From the NCBI GenBank assembly GCA_013372845.1, contig JAALOD010000009.1, positions 1-52,330 of the forward strand: a stretch of 52,330 nucleotides of DNA, in the 5' to 3' direction. The notes beneath the pieces were generated by a model. It did not search any database, was not told the DNA's origin, and was given only the letters and a program-made list of their open reading frames with translations. Shown here in pieces: positions 18,496-27,258 of the stretch (position 1 is the first letter of the stretch; each line of letters starts with the position of its first letter). The DNA is from Candidatus Udaeobacter sp. (GTDB lineage: Bacteria > Verrucomicrobiota > Verrucomicrobiia > Chthoniobacterales > UBA10450). A program made the position numbers and the translations under genes.

Positions 18496-18541
18496 TATAT
18501 TACGATATAGTAAAATGCGATATCGTAATATACGATATCGT
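18496..18541. promoter_or_regulatory. Operator: 13-bp perfect inverted repeat plus adjacent palindrome
   Basis: TATATTACGATAT (18496-18508)-11 nt-ATATCGTAATATA (18520-18532), then ACGATATCGT (18532-18541); immediately 5' of the minus-strand operon starting at 18493. Confidence 0.75.
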
Positions 18542-18725
18542 CAACTATTAATTCGACTATTCGATTTTTTGAGAGAAGGTTAGCTGATTGCGCGATAAGG
18601 CAGTGCAGGAAAAATGGCTCGGGCCAAAAAAGAAGCTCAAGGAGGCTTTGGACTGGCGCCCTTTCCATAACCTCAGTCGGTTCATTTGAAATTGTAAGGC
18701 CCCGGGCGGGCTTGCTATTCCTCCG

Positions 18726-19382
18726 ATGCACCCACAAATTCGCCTGTCTTCTATTCTCGCTATCTGCTGTCTGCTTTTTGCCCCGCTTCTTCGCGCACAG
18801 GAGAATCCACTGAACGATCCTGACTTGAAGGAGATGCTAAAGGAGGCGCAGGAAATGCAGAAGGAAGCCAAGGAGCTTCAAAAACAAAACCCGACGTCGC
18901 CGGACACAAAAAAGAAACTCGCGGAAATGCTGTCGCAAGCGAAAGAAGAGGAAGCTCGCCAGGAGGAGCAGGAAAAACGTGAAAAGGAAAAAGTGCAGAC
19001 CGCGCTGAAGAAGCAACTCGAAGCGCCGGGACAGGTCGTGTTACCCGATTGGACACCGGCTACCCCCGAGTTCAAGGCCGCTGGAGCGCCAGCGCGAAAA
19101 ATCGTGGACGACGAAGTAAAAATTGTTCAGACCGGCACTTCTTCGCTTACTCCAGAGAAAATAGCGGACAGCTGGCAAGCGGCAGCAACCGCAGCGAACA
19201 ATCTCAATCAGAGCCTTAACAAGATTAATGTGAACGGCAAGATCACGAGGATCTTGTTCCTCAGCACGCGCACCGACCCCAGGCAAGAAGTGGAACTCGA
19301 GGCCAGCCGCGAACCGGACAGTAAAATTACCCAGGTAGAAATCTCCTTACCGTTACCAAAGCCGAATATCGAGAGGGAATAA
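18726..19382 (+). CDS. Secreted coiled-coil hypothetical protein
   Basis: Signal peptide; K/E-rich heptads LKEMLKEAQEMQKEAKELQKQ. Confidence 0.65.
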   Translation: MHPQIRLSSILAICCLLFAPLLRAQENPLNDPDLKEMLKEAQEMQKEAKELQKQNPTSPDTKKKLAEMLSQAKEEEARQEEQEKREKEKVQTALKKQLEAPGQVVLPDWTPATPEFKAAGAPARKIVDDEVKIVQTGTSSLTPEKIADSWQAAATAANNLNQSLNKINVNGKITRILFLSTRTDPRQEVELEASREPDSKITQVEISLPLPKPNIERE

Positions 19383-19446
19383 GACACCGCTTGGCATGAC
19401 GCAGGAACTTGCAATTCGCCTGAGCTAGGATTAACAAAATTATACT

Positions 19447-19890
19447 ATGGCCGATACATACGTTCCAATGATCAGCTCCGGTGTTGCAGGACCGCTTGGT
19501 GTTCTTCATCTACCACGTCTCTGGCTCAAAGTTTCGCTTGAGGAGCAAGGCAAACTCGCACCTGGTTATCCGGGCATCGGCAGAGGGTTTGATGCCATGA
19601 CTTGTGCCGCGCTCGGACTCGAAGAGCAGGCGGTAAAAGATTACATCAAACAAAACAAGCCGACTTATCCCGAATTCGAAAGCTGGGTAAAGAAGAACGC
19701 CAAGTCACTCAATCGAGACGCGGTTGAAAAGCATAACGCCGCGGTGCGTGGTTACATTCACGATGATGAGACGCGCAAGAGCGTTCTGGGTGCATGCGAC
19801 ATCGCGGATGAGGCTTCGGCTCCGAAAGACGCGGTGAACCTCAACAATCTCGACGATTGGTACGAGTTTCATCAGGTGGTCCTCAAGTAG
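19447..19890 (+). CDS. DUF5069-like protein
   Basis: GPLGVLHLPRLWLKVSLEEQGKLAPGYPGIGRGFDAMTCAALGLEEQAVKDYI. Confidence 0.65.
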   Translation: MADTYVPMISSGVAGPLGVLHLPRLWLKVSLEEQGKLAPGYPGIGRGFDAMTCAALGLEEQAVKDYIKQNKPTYPEFESWVKKNAKSLNRDAVEKHNAAVRGYIHDDETRKSVLGACDIADEASAPKDAVNLNNLDDWYEFHQVVLK

Positions 19891-20021
19891 CGAGACCACA
19901 TCGGAGCGAAGAAAGTTCGTCCCGGCGAGGGCGCCGAGAGTCCGAGCCGGACTTGCATAGCGCGCGGTGCGCGTGCGATTACTGCATTGACGTGAACGCA
20001 GGCGGCGTGGAGCATTCTCAA

Positions 20022-21149
20022 ATGCCATCGACGCAGACCAACGTAGCGCCATCATTTCGCAAGACGACTGAGACATTCACGGCCGGCGCCAAGAGCTTGT
20101 CCCAACGCTACTTTGTCTCCCCCGAGATTTTTGCGGATGAGCAAAAAAAGATTTTTTCCGCGCAATGGGTGTTAGCTGGGCATCAAAGTCAGATCACAAG
20201 ATCCGGTGATTACTTCCTCTCGGAAATCGCCGCTGAAAATTTGATTGTCGTCCGGGATCAAAGATCGACAATTCGCGGCTTCTACAACGTTTGCCGTCAT
20301 CGCGGGACGCGACTCCGGGAAGATCAGACCGGGCATGCGTCCGTAATTCAGTGTCCTTATCACGCATGGACATACGCACTGGACGGACGACTGCTTGGCG
20401 CGCCGCACATGGATGATGTCCCCGGGTTTGATAAAGCCGATTATTCACTTCACCCGGTGCACCTCGGTTTGTGGGAGGGATTCATTTTCGCAAATCTGGC
20501 GGATTCCCCTACTCCACTGGATAAATGGTTCGCGCCGCTGGCAGGGAAGTTCTCGCATTGGAATTTGCCGAAGCTGCGCTCAGCGAAACGGATCGATTAC
20601 GACGTGCAGGCGAATTGGAAGCTGATCTTCGAAAACTATTCGGAGTGCTATCACTGCCCGGGAGTGCATCCGGCGCTCTCGAAATTATCGCCGTACGACT
20701 CGGCCGAGAACGATCTAACCGAAGGACCTTTCCTGGGAGGATTCATGCGGATTACCAAAGGCAACAGCCTGACCATGAGCGGCAAATCTTGTGCGTTGCC
20801 AGTTGGCGATTTCCGGGATTTCCATCGCATTTTTTATTATTCCATTTTCCCCAACATGCTGCTCAGCCTGCACCCAGACTACGCGATGTTGCACCAGCTT
20901 CGTCCGATGTCGCCGGAGAGGACTTTAATATTTTGCGATTGGTTTTTTCATCCGGAAGCGTTCGAGCGAAAAGATTTCAAGCCCGAGGACGCGATCGAGT
21001 TCTGGGACATGACCAACAAGCAGGACTGGCACGTGTGCGAATTGAGCCAGCAAGGCATTGCCTCGCGCGCGTACGAGCCAGGCCCGTACTCGACACGGGA
21101 GAGCATTCCCGCCGCGTGGGACCGCGAGTATTTGCGTTACGTTTCGTAG
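20022..21149 (+). CDS. Rieske aromatic ring-hydroxylating / GbcA-like oxygenase, alpha subunit
   Basis: Rieske CRHRGTRL...CPYHAWTYALDGRL; mononuclear Fe ENYSECYHCPGVHPAL. Confidence 0.92.
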   Translation: MPSTQTNVAPSFRKTTETFTAGAKSLSQRYFVSPEIFADEQKKIFSAQWVLAGHQSQITRSGDYFLSEIAAENLIVVRDQRSTIRGFYNVCRHRGTRLREDQTGHASVIQCPYHAWTYALDGRLLGAPHMDDVPGFDKADYSLHPVHLGLWEGFIFANLADSPTPLDKWFAPLAGKFSHWNLPKLRSAKRIDYDVQANWKLIFENYSECYHCPGVHPALSKLSPYDSAENDLTEGPFLGGFMRITKGNSLTMSGKSCALPVGDFRDFHRIFYYSIFPNMLLSLHPDYAMLHQLRPMSPERTLIFCDWFFHPEAFERKDFKPEDAIEFWDMTNKQDWHVCELSQQGIASRAYEPGPYSTRESIPAAWDREYLRYVS

Positions 21150-21164
21150 CGCACGTGATTCGTA

Positions 21165-21292
21165 GAAGCGTTAAATCGTCGGACCGGAATTCCGCCGCAA
21201 GCGCCGCCAAGAACTCTGCGGAGAAACAGCCTTTGTCATCCAGTATGGCTTCGCCTCGTCGAAGCGTTAAATCGTTGAAAGGTTAAAGCGTT
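21165..21292. repeat. Degenerate 8-bp tandem repeats (GAAGCGTT)
   Basis: gaagcgttaaatcgtc (21165-21180) and gaagcgttaaatcgttgaaaggttaaagcgtt (21261-21292). Confidence 0.65.
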
Positions 21293-21309
21293 ACGGCGAG
21301 CATGCACTT

Positions 21310-22095
21310 ATGCCTTCGCTTACGTACGCCAGTTATCTTGACTTGGAGAAGCTGCTTACGCTTCAGAAACCTCGCTCGAGTCCGCCAGAGCACGATGAGA
21401 TGCTCTTCATCATCATTCATCAGACGTACGAGCTGTGGTTCAAGCAGTTGCTGCATGAGTTCGAGAAAATAAAAAGAGACTTTTCCGCAGGCGATCTTTT
21501 CGGCGCGATTCACACATTCAAACGTGTGCGCACAATCATGAAGGTCCTGGTCGCCCAGATAGATATTCTTGAAACGATGACGCCTTCTTCGTTCTCGAGT
21601 TTTCGGGACCGGCTCGAGACTGCATCGGGATTTCAATCCGTGCAGTTTCGAGAAATTGAATTTGCGCTCGGATACAAGCGCGAAACGACAGTCAGATATC
21701 TGAAGCCGGATTTCCCGGGATATGATGCGCTGCGACAATTGCTCCGAGAACGCAGTGTGGTCGATCATTTTTACGATTTCCTTGCTCTGCGCGGCGCACA
21801 AATTCCCGCAGACCTAAAGGATCGCGACGTCACTAAACCAAATGAACCCGACGAGCGCGTACAGGAGGAAATTCTGCAGCTCTACAAGAGTTCGCCTGAA
21901 TGCTCGATTCTCTTCGAATTGATGACCGATTTTGACGAAGGACTGCAGGAGTGGCGTTACCGGCACATCAAGCTTGTTGAGCGAACTATCGGAGCTAAGA
22001 AAGGCACCGGAGGATCACCCGGCGTCCCGTTTCTCAAGGAATCGTTGTTTAAGCCTGTGTTTCACGATTTGTGGGCGATCCGGCACGAACTGTAG
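21310..22095 (+). CDS. kynA: Tryptophan 2,3-dioxygenase
   Basis: LTYASYLDLEKLLTLQKPRSSPPEHDEMLFIIIHQTYELWFKQLLHE; SSFSSFRDRLETASGFQSVQFREIEFALG; TIGAKKGTGGSPGVPFLKES. Confidence 0.96.
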   Translation: MPSLTYASYLDLEKLLTLQKPRSSPPEHDEMLFIIIHQTYELWFKQLLHEFEKIKRDFSAGDLFGAIHTFKRVRTIMKVLVAQIDILETMTPSSFSSFRDRLETASGFQSVQFREIEFALGYKRETTVRYLKPDFPGYDALRQLLRERSVVDHFYDFLALRGAQIPADLKDRDVTKPNEPDERVQEEILQLYKSSPECSILFELMTDFDEGLQEWRYRHIKLVERTIGAKKGTGGSPGVPFLKESLFKPVFHDLWAIRHEL

Positions 22096-22111
22096 CGCGC
22101 AAAAGCACACC

Positions 22112-22212
22112 GTTGAAGGGTTGAAGCGTTGAAGCGTTCAAGCGGAATGCAGGACAAACAGGGGACCCGGAACTTTCCGTTGCAACGCTTTAACGCTTCG
22201 TCGCTTCGTTGA
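22112..22212. repeat. Inverted pair of 8-bp repeat arrays between convergent kynA and ACMSD genes
   Basis: gttgaagggttgaagcgttgaagcgttcaagcg (22112-22144) and aacgctttaacgcttcgtcgcttcgttga (22184-22212). Confidence 0.65.
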
Positions 22213-23242
22213 GTCCAAGAAATTGGCGCGCAGTTCCGGAAAGCAATTGCGCTTTCTCTTTGGCGGAAAGGTTCATCGATTCGATGAGTTCTCCCGCTTT
22301 TGCTTCACCTAAGGGAAAAGGATAATCGGACCCGAGGGCGACGCGTTGGGCACCGAAGAGCTTGAGCAATAGCGCCAACGCGTCGGCGTCGTGCACGAGT
22401 GAATCGACGTAGAACCGTGCAGGCGCGGTGCCGCCAGCAAGATAAGCGCGTGGATTTGTGTTGTTCTCCCCAGCCACCAGGTCCGGCCGCACGTGAAACG
22501 CTCGCTCGACACGGCCAACGGTAAATGGAAATGCGCCGCCGCCATGAGCGAACGCAACGCGAAGCTTGGGAAAGCGGTCGAACACGCCGCCAAAGATCAT
22601 CGAGCAGATCGCCAGCGAAGTCTCGGCGGGCATGCCGACAAGCCAGGGCAACCAATATTTGGGCATGCGCTCTTTGCCAAGCATGTCCCAGGGATGGACA
22701 AAAATCGCAGCGTTGAGTTTTTCTGCCGCGCTCCAAACAGGTTGAAGCGAAGCATTATCGAGGTTCAAAGCATCGATGCGTCCAGAGTGCGGGTTCGCGT
22801 CCACATGCGTGCCGATCTCTGCGCCGCGCAATCCCAGCTCGCGGACACATCTTTCCAGTTCGCCTGCTGCAAGATCCGGATCTTGCATTGGAATCGTCGC
22901 CAACCCTGCGAATCGCTTCGGATGTTCACGAACGACCTCCGCGATGTGGTCATTTAGTCGCCGGGAAAGATCCAAAGCATCAGCCGGTTTTGCCCAGTAG
23001 CTAAACATCACCGGCACGGTCGAGAGCACCTGCATCGAGACGCCATCGCGATGGCATTCCTCGATCCGCTGGACAGGATCCCAGACATTGTCCGTAATCT
23101 CGCGGAAGACACGGTCTCCGATCATCATGCGAGCGCAGCAGGGCTTGTAATGATCAAGCCTGACGAACCCGCTGTAACCGTATTTTGCGTCGAGGTCCGG
23201 CCAGTCGCGCGGCAGAATGTGGGTATGAAGATCGATCTTCAT
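22190..23242 (-). CDS. 2-amino-3-carboxymuconate-6-semialdehyde decarboxylase (ACMSD, amidohydrolase)
   Basis: MKIDLHTHILPRDWPDL, QVLSTVPVMFSYWAKP, HPWDMLG, AHGGGAFPFTVGR, LGSDYPFPLGE. Confidence 0.93.
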   Translation of the reverse strand: MKIDLHTHILPRDWPDLDAKYGYSGFVRLDHYKPCCARMMIGDRVFREITDNVWDPVQRIEECHRDGVSMQVLSTVPVMFSYWAKPADALDLSRRLNDHIAEVVREHPKRFAGLATIPMQDPDLAAGELERCVRELGLRGAEIGTHVDANPHSGRIDALNLDNASLQPVWSAAEKLNAAIFVHPWDMLGKERMPKYWLPWLVGMPAETSLAICSMIFGGVFDRFPKLRVAFAHGGGAFPFTVGRVERAFHVRPDLVAGENNTNPRAYLAGGTAPARFYVDSLVHDADALALLLKLFGAQRVALGSDYPFPLGEAKAGELIESMNLSAKEKAQLLSGTARQFLGLNEATKR

Positions 23243-23250
23243 TCAATAGA

Positions 23251-23290
23251 GCAAACGTCCAACGCTCAACATCCAACGCCCAACTTCGAA
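23251..23290. repeat. Degenerate CCAACGCT-type tandem repeat
   Basis: gcaaacgtccaacgctcaacatccaacgcccaacttcgaa; just upstream of the ACMSD start. Confidence 0.55.
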
Positions 23291-23345
23291 ATCAGAGAGA
23301 ATCGCACTGTTATTCCTGCTCCTGCGCCTGCTCTTGCTCGAGTTC

Positions 23346-23879
23346 CTACAGCGATTCCATCGGCGGCGCTTTCTCGACTTTCTTGCCGCATTTCTTGCAA
23401 GTACGGCGGGCGTCGTCATTCCAGAAATCCAGCATGGCCTGGCTGAAGTGCTCAACGATATCTGCGCAGTCGAAATGGATGTCTTCCACCAACGAGCCGC
23501 AATTCTCACAGTAAAAAATAACGTGCTCTTTTTCTCCCGGCGGCCGGCGGCGTTCGACCACGACACCGATCGTGTCCGGCGGACGCTGCGGCGAGTGCGG
23601 GACATTCGGCGGGATAAAGAATGTTTCGCCTTCTTTAACGATATGATCCACGATGCGGTCGCCTTCGCGAACGCGCACCTTGATGTCGCCCTTTAGCTGG
23701 TAGAAATACTCCTCCGAATCGACCAGGTGAAAATCGTTCCGCGCGTTCGGCCCTTTGATTACCATCACGAAAAAATCGCGGCCGTCGTAGAGATAGCGAT
23801 TGCTCACGGGCGGTTTAAATTTTTCGCGGTTTTCTTCGATCCAATTCTCCAAATTGATCGGCGGTTGCACAGTCTGCAT
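23346..23879 (-). CDS. nbaC: 3-hydroxyanthranilate 3,4-dioxygenase
   Basis: INLENWIEENREKFKPPVSNRYLY; GPNARNDFHLVDSEEYFYQLKGDIKVRV; HSPQRPPDTIGVVVERRRPPGE; C-terminal CENCG...CKKCG rubredoxin-like site. Confidence 0.95.
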   Translation of the reverse strand: MQTVQPPINLENWIEENREKFKPPVSNRYLYDGRDFFVMVIKGPNARNDFHLVDSEEYFYQLKGDIKVRVREGDRIVDHIVKEGETFFIPPNVPHSPQRPPDTIGVVVERRRPPGEKEHVIFYCENCGSLVEDIHFDCADIVEHFSQAMLDFWNDDARRTCKKCGKKVEKAPPMESL

Positions 23880-24017
23880 CAGGCAGAGCGTATTGGGACA
23901 AACGCACAGCGTCAAACGGGGATGGTGAATGGCAAATACTAGGGCGACGCCCGGCAGATTGGGACGCATAATTTAAGTTGAAGCGGCCTAACTAAACGCG
24001 GATAAATATCCGCCCTC

Positions 24018-24575
24018 ATGAACCCTGGCTGTTTTGTCCGCATTGCAGGCGCATGCCTGATCGCGCTAATCATTTGCGGTTGCGAGACATTTCCAGAGGG
24101 TCCCTACCCTCGCGCCACTGAGATCGGTTTTTGGAATGACGAAGGCGGTTCCGGACCGGCCAGGATCGTTGTTCATATCGGCGAACAGAAAGCCTACTTT
24201 TACAAGGGCAAACGACTGGTCGGCGAATCGACCGTTTCCACCGGCAAACCAGGGTTCTCGACGCCGCCCGGAAGCTATTCCGTTGTCTCAAAGAGCCCGG
24301 ACCACGTCTCAACCATATTCGGCGATTACATAGATGATTACGGCAATGTGGTGCGATCAAACATTGACGCTCGGAAGGATCGGCGTCCGCCAGGGACGCA
24401 TTTCGACGGTGCGCAAATGCCGTATGCTATGTTTTTCAGGGGCGGCTACGCGATGCATCAGGGCTATGTGCCACCCTTTGCCGCTTCTCACGGTTGTATT
24501 CGCTTGCCGAAGGGAATGGCGGGAAGATTTTACGAAAACGCCCCCGTCGGCACGCCTGTAAAGGTCACAGAGTAG
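24018..24575 (+). CDS. L,D-transpeptidase (YkuD), lipoprotein-like
   Basis: Lipobox-like ALIICGC; HQGYVPPFAASHGCIRLP catalytic motif. Confidence 0.9.
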   Translation: MNPGCFVRIAGACLIALIICGCETFPEGPYPRATEIGFWNDEGGSGPARIVVHIGEQKAYFYKGKRLVGESTVSTGKPGFSTPPGSYSVVSKSPDHVSTIFGDYIDDYGNVVRSNIDARKDRRPPGTHFDGAQMPYAMFFRGGYAMHQGYVPPFAASHGCIRLPKGMAGRFYENAPVGTPVKVTE

Positions 24576-24742
24576 CTCAAACATCGGAGGGTTGTTGGCC
24601 CGATGCTTTGGGGCGATATCGACCGCGGCAAAAGTGGGTTCGGATTAACTGCTTCGGCGATCGGCTACAGCTCCAAGACTTTGTGCTAAATTACCGGCTG
24701 CATATGAATCGGAGCATCATTGATGACGAGCGCAGCGGCGCG

Positions 24743-25873
24743 ATGCGATTGAACATTGACGAGTTGCAACGCTACTCGCGTCATCTCATCATGCCCGAGG
24801 TTACATCTGAAGGGCAAAGTCGACTCAAAGCTGCCCGCGTCTTGTGCATTGGTGCCGGAGGACTCGGATCGCCGGCCGCACTTTATTTGGCAGCCGCCGG
24901 CGTTGGGACAATCGGCATTGTAGATTTTGACGATGTCGATCTTTCGAACCTTCAGCGCCAAATTCTTCACGGAACAAAAGACATCGGTCGCGGCAAGCTG
25001 GAGTCGGCCCGCGATCGCTTGCACGACATCAATCCGCAGATCGAGCTCGAATTGCACAAGTGCCGTTTCTCCAGTGAAAACGCGCCTCAACTTGTGTCTC
25101 GCTACGACGTGATCGTTGATGGATCGGATAATTTTCCGACGCGATATTTGTCGAACGATGTCTGTGTTTTTGCGCGTAAGCCCAATGTCTACGGCTCGGT
25201 ATTCCGCTTTGAAGGACAGACAACAGTGTTCGCGCCTCATCTGGGCGGCCCATGCTATCGCTGTCTTTTTCCTGAGCCGCCTCCACCGGAGTCCGTTCCC
25301 AATTGCGCGCAAGCGGGCGTGCTAGGCGTTTTGCCAGGTATTATCGGAATGCTGCAGGCGATTGAGACATTGAAACTAATTTTGGGCATCGGCGAGGTGC
25401 TCGTTGGACGTCTTCTCCATTTCGATGCGCTTAAGGTAAAATTTCGCGAGCTCAACCTGCGACGCGATCCGCAATGTCCTGTCTGCGGCGAGAACCCAAC
25501 AATCTTCGCGCCGATTGACTACGAACAATTTTGCGGAGTGGGCGACGAAGGAGCGATCCCGGGGATGTCCCCGCACGAACTAAAGCGGAGGAAGGATGCA
25601 GGCGACCCATTCGAATTAATCGATGTGCGGGAACCGTTCGAATACGAAATTGCCCGGATTGACGGCGCAAAATTGATTCCGTTGGGAGAAATTGCCGAAC
25701 GATTAGACGAGCTGGAGCGCGAGCAGCCAATCATAGTTCATTGCCATAGTGGAAAACGCAGCGCTCAAGCGGTACGACTGCTACAGCAACGTGGTTTCGC
25801 CAAAGTTTACAATCTTGAAGGTGGAATCGATGCGTGGTCGGAGCAAATCGATCCCAACGTGCCGCAATACTAA
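24743..25873 (+). CDS. ThiF/MoeB adenylyltransferase with C-terminal rhodanese domain (MoeZ-like)
   Basis: YSRHLIMPEVTSEGQSRLKAARVLCIGAGGLGSPAALYLAAAGVG; CPVCG; rhodanese VHCHSGKRSAQAVRLLQQRG. Confidence 0.93.
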   Translation: MRLNIDELQRYSRHLIMPEVTSEGQSRLKAARVLCIGAGGLGSPAALYLAAAGVGTIGIVDFDDVDLSNLQRQILHGTKDIGRGKLESARDRLHDINPQIELELHKCRFSSENAPQLVSRYDVIVDGSDNFPTRYLSNDVCVFARKPNVYGSVFRFEGQTTVFAPHLGGPCYRCLFPEPPPPESVPNCAQAGVLGVLPGIIGMLQAIETLKLILGIGEVLVGRLLHFDALKVKFRELNLRRDPQCPVCGENPTIFAPIDYEQFCGVGDEGAIPGMSPHELKRRKDAGDPFELIDVREPFEYEIARIDGAKLIPLGEIAERLDELEREQPIIVHCHSGKRSAQAVRLLQQRGFAKVYNLEGGIDAWSEQIDPNVPQY

Positions 25874-25923
25874 GAGAGATCTTCGTTAAGGCCGGGATTT
25901 CAAACAGGCTGTTGCAGGGGAAT

Positions 25924-26553
25924 TTACTTTACCGCGGCGGCCAATTGTTCGGCACTTGGCACTCCACGCCATTGAGCGATCAATTCACCATTTCGGCCGA
26001 ACACAAAAACGCAAAAATCCGTTGCACCCTCCGCCTCCCCAAGCTGCGACGACACCGACCCATCAAAATCGGTCACAATGAAAATGTCTTTCCGCGCATC
26101 ACGTTTAATTCCCTTCCCGTCGTATCGGGCCTGAAGCCTCCTGGTCTCCTCGTTAACGCCATGCCGGATGAGCGCGGCGGCGATCCTTCGTCCGATCGCA
26201 GTATGCTTTCTCGCAAAGCGAATAATTGTGATCATTCTGTAATCCGGGTTGCCCAGGCAATATTCTGGAACGCGATCGGCCACGGTGCGCGCTTTTTCTC
26301 TATCTGTAACGGTGGCCAGCACGACGACAGTCACGTGTCCGCCAGCTGTAGAGTGTTTGTTTCCATCAATGTCGACGAACCCGAGCGAGTAGGTTGCCCC
26401 GATGGAAAGGGCTCCATTTAGGCGCGCTCCGGGAAGCACAATTAATGTTCCGATAAAGAAAAAGAATTGAAGTGCGCGCGGTTTCACAAGCAAGCACATT
26501 GGCGACAATGTCCTGCCCTGACAAGATTCAGCCTGTGTGCTCGATTTTTCCAT
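25924..26553 (-). CDS. Hypothetical thioredoxin-fold-like protein with TM/signal segment
   Basis: LSIGATYSLGFVDIDGNKHSTAGGHVTVVVLATVT...DFCVFVFGRNGELIAQWRGVPSAEQLAAAV; start uncertain. Confidence 0.6.
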   Translation of the reverse strand: MEKSSTQAESCQGRTLSPMCLLVKPRALQFFFFIGTLIVLPGARLNGALSIGATYSLGFVDIDGNKHSTAGGHVTVVVLATVTDREKARTVADRVPEYCLGNPDYRMITIIRFARKHTAIGRRIAAALIRHGVNEETRRLQARYDGKGIKRDARKDIFIVTDFDGSVSSQLGEAEGATDFCVFVFGRNGELIAQWRGVPSAEQLAAAVK

Positions 26554-27233
26554 TGTCGGGGACGACGCGCGAGGTCTGTATTTGGCTATCGGTCCTTTTC
26601 GTTCTTGGCTTAACAGGCTGTGATCGCATGGGCGCTTCTCGCCGTTCGCAGCTGATGCAGGACGCGGATACCAAATCGGCCCAGGGAGACTTCGCGCGCG
26701 CTATCAATTTGTATGAGGCCGCGCTCGATGACAGCCCGCGTTGTGCGGAGGTTCACTACAAGCTGGCTCTTCTTTATGACGACAAGCTGAACGACCCTGT
26801 GAGCGCGCTGCATCATTTCAGGCGTTATCTCGCATTGAGTCCGGCCGGCGCTCATGCTGCTGATGTCAAAAACTCGATCAAACATGATGAGATCGCCGCG
26901 CTGACGGTCTTGTCTGGCGATTCCGTCATCACCCGGTCCGAGGCGGCCCGCTTGCGAAACGAAAACCTTAATTTGCACAAGGAACTTGAAGCGCGCGCTG
27001 TGCCGGCGCGAAGTGTGACGGACAAATCGCAGGAAGGCGACACCAGCTCAAGAAAAACCGCCTCCAAGAAAGGAGACCGAAGCTACGTCGTGCAATCAGG
27101 CGATACGCTTTTCTCCATTTCGCGAAAGTTTTATAAATCGCCCAAGCGCTGGAAAGAGATCCTGGACGCGAACAGGAAGAATATTCGCGACCCCAAGAAA
27201 CTTACGGTGGGCCAGACCTTGGTTATTCCGTAG
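26508..27233 (+). CDS. LysM-domain lipoprotein with TPR-like segment
   Basis: LTGCD lipobox-like; TPR-like AINLYEAALDDSPRCAEVHYKLALLY; LysM YVVQSGDTLFSISRKFYKSPKRWKEILDANR. Confidence 0.85.
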   Translation: MSCPDKIQPVCSIFPLSGTTREVCIWLSVLFVLGLTGCDRMGASRRSQLMQDADTKSAQGDFARAINLYEAALDDSPRCAEVHYKLALLYDDKLNDPVSALHHFRRYLALSPAGAHAADVKNSIKHDEIAALTVLSGDSVITRSEAARLRNENLNLHKELEARAVPARSVTDKSQEGDTSSRKTASKKGDRSYVVQSGDTLFSISRKFYKSPKRWKEILDANRKNIRDPKKLTVGQTLVIP

Positions 27234-27258
27234 GTACTTTCGGAGTTGTCCGAGGAAT

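Noticed and set aside
20525-21286. 253-aa + strand ORF in another frame
   Set aside because: Frame-shadow of the Rieske oxygenase; composition typical of a high-GC alternative frame.
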